From the NCBI GenBank assembly GCA_037178855.1, contig JASJZC010000001.1, positions 6,572,001 to 6,636,000 on the forward strand: DNA of 64,000 nt. The letters run 5' to 3'. The notes under the pieces are model-generated. The model searched no databases. It was not told where the DNA came from and saw nothing but the letters and a program-made list of their open reading frames with translations. The translations under genes and the position numbers were made by a program. Of the stretch, positions 49,551 through 60,636 are shown in pieces. Numbering within the stretch: the first letter of the stretch is position 1; each line of letters starts with the position of its first letter. Source of the stretch: Oscheius sp. JU75 (taxonomy: Eukaryota; Nematoda; Chromadorea; Rhabditida; Rhabditidae).

Positions 49551-51011
49551 ATGATTGAGTGGACACCTAAAACTTACATTGGTTTTGCCATGGGTCTTCT
49601 TTGTACAGTTGCATTAACTGCTTGTCTTTTGACCTGCATCGCAGTCTTCAATCTGGCCATTATCCAAAGGCAAGCTTACCTCGAAGTGCATATATGTCTC
49701 TCCAGAAAATCACCGGTTTATGTGATATCCTTGGCAAACATCTGTTCCGACATTGTTTGGATCAGTATGTACTTTGTTTTTCTGGTACCTTCGATCATTC
49801 TAGACGTAGGGTCACTCACAGATGAAAAAGGCAAAATATCTTTTAGGGTTGGATCTGGCCTGGAAAAAGAGGTGAGCTCTTCAGCAATGTGATCGGCTTC
49901 ATCATCAACAACTGTTGGTACGGGACTTCATTTCTTCAAATTCTGATGGCTGTTAACAGGTAGGTCTATCTTTCCTTTGTCTAGAAAATAAGACCAGTGT
50001 ATGTTGTGACAATAGCCTCTAAGTATGAGACCAATTCTTGACGAGGGTTATAAGTAAAGTTTCGGAAGAAGAAGTTCCCCTACCTGACTCGTCGCCTAAA
50101 GCTGGCGGGTTTTTAAAGTTGACTATCTGCACTTGTCAACCTTTTCTTTTGTCCATCCTCACTTTTGTGCTACCGCTTTGGTTCGTGGTCCCGAACAGAC
50201 AAATGCAGCACAGACACCATGAAACTTCAAAAGTTTAGTTAGAGTCTAGAACATTCAGTTGTTTCAGAATGGTGGTCATCTGCTTCTCGAAAACGAACAT
50301 TTTCACCTATAAAGTGCTCCGATTTCTTGCTCCGTTTCTATTGGTCCCGTGTGCTACCATTCACACTTTCATTCAACAGGAACTTCTTCCGTGCTGTCGA
50401 ATGTCTCTCGATCCGAGTCGTCTCGGCTACGGATTCGAAACGCTGCCGAATGTGACGAACTATTCAAATGTCTACCTGGCCTTCCCAACCAATCTGATTA
50501 CCTCGGCAACTGCTATCTTCTGTTATACTGTGGTCAGAAGATCATTCGAGCTGTATCTCATGCCATTTACAGATTCTCGTTTATGTGCATCGTCATTCCG
50601 CCGGATTGCAGTCAACGAACAAGAAAAGGAGTGAATTGACGTAAGTACAAAGCCTATCCTACCTTACCAAAGAGAAGTTTACAGCTATGCCATTCAATTC
50701 TTCGCCATCTCCATGTTCCATCTGCTCGCCTGGACCTCTGTTCGGTTCTTGCCCTCCATCATACAGTCAAATATTCGAACAGGAGCCGAGAACTTCTTCT
50801 CCATCAGCGCCTTTATGATCATCCTCGATGCCTCATCCAACTCGTACGTCTATCTGGCCTTCAATCGCGAGGTTTGTGTACTTATCCCCTATCACAAACA
50901 GTAACCGTTCAGGTCAGGGCTGTCCTCTCGCGTCGGCGGTTCTTTTCGCTCAGAGTCAGCACCTCAGTCAACACAATTACTGTTTCACAAGCTCATAGTG
51001 ATAAGAATTGA
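49551..51011 (+). CDS. Serpentine receptor class X-like chemoreceptor (Srx)
   Basis: A different nematode receptor family from the other chemoreceptors here. TM1 and the following turn lead to SPVYVISLANICSDIVW (TM2), then NCWYGTSFLQILMAVNR (TM3, with the NR typical of Srx), the variable loop with CC, SNVYLAFPTNLITSATAIF (TM5), YAIQFFAISMFHLLAW (TM6) and FMIILDASSNSYVYLAFN (TM7). The intron at 49670-49705 has a GC donor. A second unusual intron, about 50532-50573, must be removed to avoid a TGA at 50632-50634; with it the frame runs cleanly into TM6. The last exon ends at 51009-51011. About 300 residues, as expected. Complete, as far as I can read it. Confidence 0.7.
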
Positions 51012-51054
51012 TTCATTTTGTACAAATAGGTCTTATGTACAACATTCGAGGGTT

Positions 51055-51318
51055 CTACCAGAGTCCCTGATGATCGTGAGGCTGCTTCTGCTCCACATAA
51101 TAACAGTAAACGGCGGGCTTTCTCTCAGTCGACGAGGCCAGATCTCTCATGTGGTAGTAGTCTTCCATGGCCTTTAATCACAAGAGTCAAAAGGACAGAG
51201 AATGAGTGATAACCTTCTCCCAGGCATCGCGATCCACGGCTCGTCCAACAGCCGACTCGTGCTCTTTCAGCAGTTCCGTCTTCATTTGGTGGAACTGCTC
51301 CACGTGTGTTGTGGCCAT
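51055..51318 (-). CDS. Small unrecognised protein, about 73 residues, minus strand
   Basis: Two exons joined in phase by a 40-odd base intron (about 51175-51215). A TTTTCAG acceptor lies just upstream of the ATG at 51318, as for trans-spliced genes. The sequence is hydrophilic and helical (VEQFHQMKTELLKEHE, then WEKAMEDYYHMRDL) and ends with a tyrosine-rich YCYYVEQKQ segment. No signal peptide or membrane helix. I do not recognise it; the exon structure and composition make a real gene likely. Confidence 0.55.
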
Positions 51319-53462
51319 CTGCCACCCTGTTCTACTCTGAAAATAAACGGTTTTAGATCGGTCGAGATGGAAGAGAGAAATTGGGACACAATAACACACG
51401 CTGTGTTACAATGTTCAATGAGCAGCTGATAAGTTTTTGATAAGTACTACGAAAAAAAGTGAAGGAGAAAGTTGAGGAAGAAAGGACAGAGAGTCTGGTT
51501 GTAATAGACGATCGTCTGAGACCAGTTCTTGAACTAAAAGGAGGAACTTTTGAACCCGAGAGCAGAACCTATAGACTCGCTCGTGACAGTCGGTCTATGT
51601 GACTGTAGTACGACAGTGGGGATGTTTGCGGACCAAGGTTTGAATGGGCCGAGGCGAACACGGTATGATGCAAAAGGAGATGTTTTGAGGTTAAGATAAG
51701 AGAAAGTGTGAAGTGGCGATAAGAGGACGCCTAATGATGAGGAACGAACAGTCCTTTAACGGTCTGGGAAAGGATCCCATTTATACGTGGGCGCTTGATT
51801 GTTTTTTATGGGACGCAATTTCCAGACACGACATGTGAATTCTCACGAGCAATAGTACGTCTTATGAGAGAAGGTCTTATCGATCAGCTGATGCAATACG
51901 TTTGTTCGAATCAAAAGCTTGAACAGTGTGTATTAGGAAGTGCATCTGGCTGGTAAGGTGCCGTCTCTTAGAATAGCCAAAGGTAGAAGCGGAAGAGCGT
52001 ACCCCAAAAATAGCAAAGATCTGTGCTCTGCCAGGAGAGGTAGAGAGTGACCTTTGTCCAAGACCAGCTGGTGCCGATGGACAGGTCGAAATCGACTCTC
52101 TTGCAGGCAAAGAGACGAGATCAATTGGTCTCGTTTCTAGCCGATCACGTGGCTAAATCTTGGGAAAAGTGGAATGCTTATCAAAGAACCCGACCAAGAG
52201 ACGGCCTGGCACGACCGCCGTCTGCGCACTCAAAGACAGCTGATTTCTGGACCATTTGGCCCCTCTCGTGAAACATGTGACACTCTTTTGATTCCGAGAC
52301 GATGACCCCTTTTGATCATGAACGGCAGATGATAGAGTTGGGAACAGCTGATTGACTACAAGAATGCTCTCACGACTGTGCGTCTACGTTACGACATCGT
52401 AAACCCGATACGGGAGGAAACTGAACGGGAACAGGGCTGATCCGTGGGAAGACGGGACAGTCTGCCAACTTTTGCACTCTTCGGGCGCATTTTACACTCA
52501 CTTCTAAGGGCGGTCAAAAGGCTCAAATTACGAGCGGGAGGAGGAGAGAACTCAAAAGCAGTCTTATCTTAATACAGGGTCAGGCTATTTGCCACGAGTG
52601 CGGTAAACACTGAATTCTCGATGAGCAGGAACAGAATCGGCCAGCTGAACAATTAGTTCCAAGACCATAGATTCTATTGAACACGGGGTGGGGGAGGGGC
52701 CAGGTGGTCGAGGCCGGGGTACTTCCTCGAAACTGACTCAACATAAGGAGGGGTTTTTTGCAGCGAAAAAGCCGTTTAGAGAAATGACTGTTCAATATTT
52801 CTGCAGTCCGAAATAACCTGTGGAATGATGTTCCTAGATCGATTGGTACTGTAATAGTCACAGCAAAGATCATAAAATTGTAGAGAATCTAAGAGAGTAG
52901 AAATGCGTGGGACAAGCTGATCAATTTGGCAAATAAGTCTCAGTGGATGGTCGCCAATTTCTCATGCTTGACATCACGCGCTTGATTCAGCAGCTGGGAA
53001 TATACACTAGTATTACGTATTGGGTAGGAGGAGGAAGAGAGAGGTTTGACCTAGCGGAGAGTTGCGTAACCGAGGCCAGCTGAGAGAGTAAGCAAAAGGG
53101 TGGTGGGACAACTGACCCGCCGAAGGAAGTCGCGCAGCTGGCGCAGGTGCTGGACCCTCGATGTCCTTTTGCAAAACTGTTCAGCCCTGCAAATAGACCG
53201 GCCTCTTAAGAGGAACGATTAGGGAAGAAGGACGAACGGCTGGTTAATTAGCAAGTAGGAGAGGGAAGGAACGTGTTCTTTCATCGAGAAAGAGGGGGAA
53301 CTTAAATAAACAGAACCCCCTGTTTTCTTGGCCTCAAATCGAACACAACAACCACGGGACTCTAGTCCCGCGGGAAGATGTTTTGCCGAAAAAAAAATCG
53401 CGTGCCTTTGAGAGACCAGAGAATAAACATTCATTGGGCAACCCGTTAACAATTGAAAAAGA
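51319..53462. other. Region without a supported gene
   Basis: Short frames only. One plus-strand stretch at about 52788-52880 reads AVRNNLWNDVPRSI, which resembles the tail of non-LTR reverse transcriptases, but a stop stands just before it. Low-GC and G-rich tracts (about 52690) are present. Confidence 0.4.
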
Positions 53463-55558
53463 CTAGCTGTAGGTCCAGGAGAAATTTTTCCACTTTGGAT
53501 TCTGTGCGGTGTTCTTGGAGGAAACGCTCATAGTGGTAATCGTCCATTGGTTGAACAGGAACTGAAGGAGCTCCCAGAACGAGTTGAGAAGTACGCGCCA
53601 CTGAGAATATGTCACTGAGCATCTGACCATGTTGGATTTATTGAAAAACTCTTTGACTTACCACAACTCCCGTTATAATTTTCTCATAAATATTGGGATA
53701 CGCCTTCTTGAAGCGTTGACTGGAGAATCTCCGTCGGTGGTCACAAAACTCTGTATCGCAGCACATGCATCTATAAGATAGTCTGTTCAAAAGCAACTTC
53801 AAACTACCTCTTCATGACGGCATAATACTGGTCGTCATCTAGATAGGACAGGAGAAATGCGTTTTCGCTGTGAGTGTAGAACGTCTCGAAACGGCCCTGT
53901 CTCAGACGAATCAGGCGTATGTTGCCGATGTCCTCGCTTCTGAACAGCGAATAGAGATGTTCCGGATCTCCTGTCTTCATCGGATGGTATTCTTCGAGAG
54001 ATATGCAGGAGATCAGAGAATCAGAATGATAGGCAGGTGTCCATATGGGGTTCGCTCCCAGGTCTTCGAGAATCACCTCGAAATCGCGGGTTCCAAAAGA
54101 GCTATCGAACTCGATGTCGATCACACTGATTTCACGCTCTTTCTTCTTCCATTGCTGAAATGAACGTTGTCTTTCTGAGCATTGAATCCTGGTAGTAAAA
54201 TTTGTCCTCAGTTGATGATTAAATGAGAGACGGGTGGAATGCAGAATATGCGGAGATGCCATTTTGACTTTGAAATGCGCATCAATTCGTATAACATAAA
54301 GACTGCGCATTGAAATACACTACGGTAATTTGCCGATACGCAGCCACAAGAGTTGGTGCGCTCTCGCCAGTCAAAATGGTACCTCCGCATATTCCGCACT
54401 CCACCAGTCTGTTCTATACGCTCACCTTCAAGAATCTGTTGAGTCCTCTGGCCGTGATGAAGTCGTTACTGAAAGTTGCAACTTGGGAATATATGGGGTG
54501 TAGAAAAAAAAAGATTTTCATTAAAAAAAAGAGAACGTTCTCCCTGTATCATTGAAGAAATAACCTCATGTACATGTAGTCCATTTTGAGCTTGACTAGC
54601 TCGTCATCCGTGCAACCACTGCTGTCCAATGTCATGCTGTTCAACTAAACCAACCTAGTGAGTCACAAAAAGACCCTTACGTTCTGAAGAACCGAGGACT
54701 GGAAGAACTCTTTTGGCATAAACTGCCGACAGTCCAAATGACTGACTCCGAGAATCTTTATCAGTCGGTCCAGATCCGCCGGAGCGAACAGAATGTGCTG
54801 ATGTAGATTCAAGACCTCAGCCGTAGTTTTGTTCCTCTCGAACAGTTTCGACACGGCCTGTATGCGTCTACTGCTTGCTCTGAACTGAAATCGCACAATG
54901 AATGCAGGAAAATCCAACTCACATTGATATTGACAGTGTCCGCTCTGATTCTAACGGCCTGACTAGTGGCCACATGCCAAGGAACTCGAGGATGGCAGCT
55001 TTCATAGTAATAGTAATCAGTAGTCGAGAAGCTGACCGTCTTCTGAAAGGGTGCTTATTATCTAAGTGTCATGTCAAGGGTACTTGGGAACTCTACACCG
55101 GAACGATGGATTCCCTGTGCCTATTATACCCAGTTTATTGGGCGGTTTGTGACCAGCCTCCGACCCTCTAACTTTTGAAGATTTCTAGGTAAACTTACAA
55201 TTGGGACTTGTAGGCAAAGCCTATCTAAATCTCAACCTCTCACCTTGTTAACGTAGATTGTTGGTACCAAATAAGGTCGTCCGAACTTTCTAGCATTACA
55301 GGCAATCTCTAGACTCCTGCTCGACTCTTCCAACACAGCATAGTCTGTGTAGTTGACCTTGTCCAGAACCTTCCATAAAACCTCCTGCGATAATTCAGTA
55401 AGATCGAACGGTTCGGGATCTTCCTAGAAGGATATCTCCGTCAAATTGTTAACAAATGGCCTGACCTGTTTCTGGTGAAGTTGGTTCCAGTGGCTGATTA
55501 TGTCGAAGTAGGGATCTTCTTCCTCTTCCTCCTCCTGGCTCGAGATGAAATTTCCCAT
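53463..55558 (-). CDS. F-box protein with FBA_2-like region and predicted N-myristoylation
   Basis: F-box proteins recruit substrates to SCF ubiquitin ligases. Read leftward from 55558: MGNFISS, a strong myristoylation signal, then a Glu run. An F-box-like segment follows (LTELSQEVLWKVLDKVNYTDYA, then LEIACNARKF). Next come exons with TTDYYYYESCHP and FRASSRRIQAVSKLF. A region resembling the nematode F-box-associated (FBA_2/FTH) domain follows: LNSMTLDSSGCTDDELVKL and ITARGLNRFLKQWKKKE. The C-terminus has a cysteine-rich RCMCCDTEFCDH. About eight exons. The intron at about 54155-54425 contains a complete MITE. Myristoylation would place it at a membrane, unusual for a nematode F-box protein. 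Family assignment is moderate. Confidence 0.6.
54233..54405. mobile_element. Complete MITE, 173 bp, in an F-box gene intron
   Basis: 37-base terminal inverted repeats (54233-54269 and 54369-54405) starting GGTGGA match at 33 of 37 positions. The inside contains CTATAACATA-type sequence shared with the half copy at 47717-47795. There is no coding capacity. Confidence 0.85.
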
Positions 55559-56203
55559 GTTCTAGAAAGAGAAGACTGAAAAAGGCAAATAAAAAAGCAA
55601 AAGCAATAAAAGGAGACTGTTGGGTCATGACTCTATCGATCGATTTGTGCGATCAGATGGCGCGGAAACGGGGAATTGTTTTCTGGAACAGTTCGGACTG
55701 TATCTACTCAAAAATAAGGAAAATAAGTAGAGTCATGCACCTGAAACGAAAAAGGCAGAATGAAAAGATGGTCAGAGACAGAAGATGACTGTGTCCATTG
55801 CGGAAAAGTCCCGATCGAGTTGAAAGAATCAGCTGTAGTGGACAGCTGCTGTGTTCACGAAAAGTGGACGGGTAAACATGACAAGCACTTTGGAAAAACA
55901 ACCGAAAGACAAGAGAGACGTTTTGTCGGATATAGGCAACGAAGTGGTTGTCTCTTTGTGTTATCTTAATGACTGTGTTCGAATTCCGGCTACGGTAATA
56001 AAAGTGACAATAAGAACACAGTCATCATTTACAATTCAGTTTTGCTCAAAGGGTTCATGTACATTCCTTCGACAAATAAACATTAATATACTTTCCTGTT
56101 TACGAAACATGTTTGAAAGTTTTGTAAAGAGTAAACAAGAAGTATTGTTTTATCGCAATAAAAGTTAAGTATCTGGAAGGGAAGTAATTCGACAGTCTTC
56201 AAG
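55559..56203. other. Divergent region between F-box and BTB genes
   Basis: Plus-strand frames at 55760-55969 and 55851-56168 are open and one has paired cysteines (CVHCGKV, SCCVH), but no splice model links them and I do not recognise them. Probably promoter sequence for the two flanking genes. Confidence 0.35.
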
Positions 56204-57596
56204 ATGCCGAGCACCTCTTCCATCAGGTACGCCAATTTCCTATTTGTAGTATTCCCTCCTATTTAGTAGCCACGTGACCTACTACCCGGAAAACTCCCCG
56301 AACCATCTCCAGAAGGCCGGCGTCTACTTGAAGAATCTGAAGCTGCGAGGAGAGCTGCGGACTTGCGACATGGTCTTCGTCTTGAAAGGAGGAGAGAGGG
56401 AGCATCTCCACTCGGTTCTGGCTGGTGGTCACTCGAGCAAGCTGGCCCGTCTTCTCAACAAGTCCGAACATCTGCCTCTCGTCCTGGATATGACCTGCTA
56501 CGATCCGTACTCTGTCCGGAAACTGGTCGACTGGATGTACACTGGATCTGTCAGCTACCGACTCCGACATCTGGCCGATCTGTTGGTCCTCACTCACGAC
56601 ATGGGAGTCGTCTTTCTTCATCGCCAACTGGAACAGACGCTCCGTCAACAGGCCCAGATGGGACACCTCGTCTCGACGCTGAACATCGCTACCTTACCCA
56701 GCACTGGGATCGACTTAGAGACAGTCAACCAGATGATTCATCGTGTTCTGGTCGGACAGAAGACGGACGAGAAGTTGTCTCTCGAAGAAATTCAAAAACT
56801 CACTCTTCATTCTGTAGCTGCTCTGGCTGCAAACCGACTTGGCATCGACGACCAGAAGTATCTGATTAATGTGGCTCTGGTCTGGCTGCGATGTAATCCC
56901 AATGACATCGAGTTCGTCATCGACCGAATCAACGTGCCTAGTATGATCGAATCGGATCTGCGAGCCTTCAAGAAGACTCTCATCTACAACATGCGCAATC
57001 CGTATGTCAGTCGCAGTTGCTATGTCTGGATCAAGCCGGGAGGCAACTTTATGAGCATTGGCAGCAGATGCAAGGAGACGAGGAGCAACAGTATCAGCCA
57101 GACGGATGAGAGTCAGTCTTCTGTCAATGGAAAGCGTTCGTTCACTCGGAGCGAGATGCAGGACATCGAAAAGATTCCGGACGTGTTCGTGGATGAGGAC
57201 GAGTTCACGAAATGGGAGAGGAAGGAAGTCGACTACTCGCCCAGCGACATCACTCGCATTCGAGCTCTGACGGATCCCTTTAAGTCGAAAAAGATGAGAA
57301 GCTTCACTCATTCCGAGATGGAGGACATCCGTCGTCTGCCCGACCAATTCGTTCCCAACTGTACCGATTGTTCGATCACTGGCTCCTCTACCTCGACTGC
57401 CAGCCTGCTGAGTGAAAGAACGCTGAGCGAAGCTTGTCAGATGCAGATGACCACGATTGGAAAGCATGACCGTCACGACGAGGCCCAGCAGATCCACGAC
57501 ATCAAGGACGTCTCATTCTCCGAGAAGCCGAAGCAGGTCAACTCTACTTACGCCAACATTCCCAAGGCAGCCACCAGCTCCTTCTACGCCTGCTGA
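56204..57596 (+). CDS. BTB-BACK protein with a repeated C-terminal motif
   Basis: A short first exon (56204-56226) joins in phase to 56267-57596, so most of the protein lies in one long exon, unlike its neighbours. The BTB domain reads LRTCDMVFVLKGGEREHLHSVLA and VDWMYTGSVSY, then LADLLVLTHDMG. A BACK-type helical region follows (TLHSVAALAANRLG, INVALVWLRCNPND). There are no kelch repeats. The C-terminal third is polar and contains a motif twice, SFT(R/H)SEM(Q/E)DI with PD(V/Q)FV, at about 57139-57198 and 57301-57353. BTB-BACK proteins usually bring substrates to Cullin-3 (family knowledge). About 450 residues. The repeated motif could be a binding or phosphorylation site. Confidence 0.8.
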
Positions 57597-57820
57597 AGAG
57601 TTCCCTGTAAGACAGTTCAGGGAAAAACGGTGAAAAAATATGTTGTATTCAAACCTTTTTTCTGTTCTTGTATACGCTCCTCCAAACTCTCCTCAATTTC
57701 CGTTGACGTATTGACCTCAACGATCAGTGTCTCTTTCAAATAGTAATCCCCTTCTCCACCCTCTTCCTCTCCCGTCGCGCAACCGTATAAAGGTGTCCGA
57801 GAACCGGCTGTCTTGTTGTC

Positions 57821-58844
57821 ATGGCATCACCAATTCACATGCAGATCATCATATTCCTCTTCGGTATCGGATACTGTATTAAGGTTTTCGAGTCATCCAG
57901 TAATTCTTATTTAGCGCTTTCCACTAGCTCTACCTCTTACGACAACGAGACAAATGTTTTTGAAACTAACGATACATTGGAGGGAAGCGGAGAAATCGTC
58001 GTGGAGCAATACCGTTTCGTGTTGCCTATCAGAAAGAGAAGAGACGCTGCTGGAGCACTCGAACAGAGTGCTGAGATTTTGGGAGATGGATCGGGAGACT
58101 ACGCCTTCGAGATTAGTGTTAGGGAGACCAGAAAGGAGAGAGATTCCGTAAGTTCACTCCGGGTTTCCAGCATAGAGAAAAGTTACTTTGATGGTCCAAT
58201 TTCAGAGCTCATCCGAGAACATTTTCATCAATCTACCCGGAACTGAGGAAACAAAAAGGAGAAGAGACACAGATGACTTGAAACGAGTCGATTTCTTCTC
58301 GGAAAAGGTGTTTGCCGACGCTGAAAAGCTCAGAAATGACGAGAATTTGCTGGACGAGACGATTCGAAGATTGCAATCGATTGAAGAAGGAAACTTCACC
58401 GACTACGAAGTCAGTTCTATGGCACAAAAAAGCAATGCTCAGATAACAAACGATACCATATCCTCCTCCAGTCCGGGGACTTTTTCCTGTCGCACGAATG
58501 ATATCTGTCATAGTGACAAAGATTGTAATGGAGGAAAATGTAGCGGGAACTTCCTGGCAACTTGCAACTGCAATGCTTGTCTGAACTTTTGGCAATGTTA
58601 TTCAGACGATGATTGTGGAGGTTTCGAGAAGGCCTGCAACATGACAACTCACATGTGTAACTGCTTTGGAGTGAGTCTTACTGTTTATCTAATTCAGTTT
58701 TAGGCCTTTGTTCTAAATGGCTATACGGAAACGCTGGACGCTCTGGCCCATCTGTGCAACGTGAAGAAGTGTCATGCAAGCACGGCCAGTCAGGACTGTT
58801 TTGGTCTTCCGTGTAACGTTGGTAGATGTGACTGCGACAATTGA
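57821..58844 (+). CDS. Secreted cysteine-rich protein with proteoglycan-like attachment sites
   Basis: A signal peptide (IIIFLFGIGYCI) is followed by a Ser/Thr-rich stretch with two SG sites in acidic context (LEGSGEIVVE and GDGSGDYAFE), as in nematode chondroitin proteoglycans. Furin-like dibasic sites follow (RKRRDA and TKRRRDT). A charged helix then leads to a C-terminal cysteine-rich domain with at least eighteen cysteines (CRTNDICHSDKDC, CNCNACLNFWQC, CNMTTHMCNC, CNVGRCDCDN). Three exons in phase: 57821-58149, about 58206-58672 and 58704-58844. The stop overlaps an AATAAA signal. Several NxS/T sequons. The cpg-like label rests on the SG sites and is tentative. Confidence 0.65.
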
Positions 58845-58849
58845 ATAAA
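58844..58849 (+). terminator. Polyadenylation signal overlapping the stop codon
   Basis: AATAAA starts at the last base of the TGA stop of the cysteine-rich gene, implying a very short 3' UTR. Confidence 0.55.
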
Positions 58850-58990
58850 AGGTTTCTAGCAGAGTGCAATGACACCTGTTTTATTCAAGAACCGTTAATT
58901 GAAACAACGCGAGTGGGAATGGGGCTTATAAAAAATATGACAGGAATGAACACGGGGAATTACAGAAAAGGGGAAACGATGGCAGCAAGT

Positions 58991-59990
58991 TAATCGTCGT
59001 CAGAATCGGAGCTTTCACTCAGATTTAGACCTAGACGGTCGTGGGAACTTCTCATTGGCGGAGAAGACTTTTGTGGCCTGAAAGCGCGTCTTCCTCAATG
59101 TTAAACAAGCACTAACCGTGCGGAGGCAACATGTAGAGGTGCAGGAGTTGCTAAAGCCGGCATATCCATGTCATCTAGAAAAGACATTCCGTTGGTCGTG
59201 GGCGCATTGACTGAAGCTAAAAGTTGGCTCTCCATCTCGTCCATGCTCGAGTTCGAACTTGTCCGTTGACGGGCCGTAGTGGCTGCAGTCTGGAGCATGT
59301 CACAGCATACACAAAAAAACAGTGTTGGAAATACCTCGTCTTCTGAATGGCTGTCGCTATCTGAATCACTGCTACTACTGCTCGAGCTATCTTCTTTTGA
59401 CGGGCTCTGAATGGAAGAGATCTGTGACGCGGTAGCTGGCATGCTCGTTGCTCTTAATCTTGCCATTTCGTTCCGCAAAACGCTCTCCGTTGCTTTGTCA
59501 AGATCTCTGCAAATGCGGCGGCTCTCTGTTTAAAAAGAGCAGAAAACCTTGTCTGTTTGACGTTGATATTCGAAGAAATCTTTTCTAGTCGCACGGTGCC
59601 GGTTCTCTGATCAAAAAAGAGCAGACATTCCTTTGGCTTGGCATCTTTTTGCGAGCCCTTGTAAACGGTCATGTTCTCGCCATCTGTTGGGACTGCTACC
59701 TGGATGAAAACTTGTGTCAGATGGAAATGTGAGTGAAGTTACATGAACATCGTTCTTTCCACCGAAAGCTATGAACGTATCTGTGTTATTTGTAGCCGAT
59801 TTCGGTTTGAAGTCGTCTGAAATGCTAGTCTTTAGTGTGTTGCAACTTGAAACTTTGCTATGCAACAGAAATCTCTTGAAAAAAAAAACTTACATCGAAG
59901 AGCGTGGAACTTTTTGGCATCTTTCCGTGAGTCGTTGAACGAGGAGCCAAATTGTAGATTGTATGTCCCTGGAGGAATGTCGCCAGCCAT
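58991..59990 (-). CDS. eaf-1: ELL-associated factor (EAF) homologue
   Basis: EAF proteins stimulate ELL, an RNA polymerase II elongation factor, in the nucleus. Read leftward from the ATG at 59990: a beta-rich EAF domain with FHALRYDFKP (the RYDFKP hallmark is spliced at 59894), the VHVAVPTDGENMTVYKG segment, CLLFFDQRTGTVRLEKI and SSNINVKQTR. All match the order in animal EAF1/EAF2. The C-terminal half is low-complexity and acidic with Ser/Asp runs (SSSSSSDSDSDSHSEDE), as in the transactivation region of the family, and ends SESSDSDDD. About five exons, roughly 240 residues. A CTTTTCAG acceptor about 18 bases before the ATG fits trans-splicing. Confidence 0.88.
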
Positions 59991-60622
59991 TGCTATAAGG
60001 TTGTGAACCTGAAAAGGATAGTTTTATCAGGAACATAAGTTTGGGAATGAAACTGAACAAACGAAAAGTCAAGGTTTGACAAAAAAGACAACGTCTATGC
60101 AGCAATAATCGAACATTTTAGGTAACTAAGGGTCTGTTTCTAACAGCCAGCTGGCTGGAAAGGAATGAGCAGAGCCGTTCACAGCCAAACCGGGCTGGAC
60201 AGAAGCCTCAGGGCAAATAGCACCGTAAGTAAAAAGGAGACGTTTGGTCGAAAATGTGAGTACGCAGACCAACATTTCACTTCCTTACCGTACTCCAAAA
60301 GTTCCAACGCAAAATCTTGAAACTCTCGGCCAACAAAGATCGCTATCGTTCCAGCTTTTTCACCCCGCACACCCCGTTCGTCAGCAGCGTGGCCATACTT
60401 AGCCAAAAAAATGTGCTGGGTTGCGTAATAACCTTGTCCTTGAGTTCAAATTGACTCAATTTAGCTGATTGGATTAGAGGGGCAGAACCCTGTTCCCCAA
60501 ATTTACTATAACTCCTTTTGGTCATTATACCTAGCTGTTTTTCTTCAATTTCACTATCAGCTTTGCTTTTATCATGCTCCAGTTTGTTGTAATCTTCCTC
60601 ATTGTCATTGTAATCAACCACA

Positions 60623-60628
60623 TTTCAG
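60623..60628 (+). promoter_or_regulatory. Probable spliced-leader acceptor before SAC1
   Basis: TTTCAG eight bases upstream of the ATG at 60637 with no upstream coding exon. Confidence 0.4.
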
Positions 60629-60636
60629 ACTCAGCA

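Noticed and set aside
50581-50634. Premature stop in the Srx receptor
   Set aside because: An intron from GTGGTCAG (about 50532) to TTTACAG (about 50573) restores the frame into TM6, so the gene need not be a pseudogene.
56715-57497. 260-codon open frame on the minus strand
   Set aside because: It lies entirely opposite the BTB-BACK exon, whose plus-strand protein has clear domains; the antisense frame has none.
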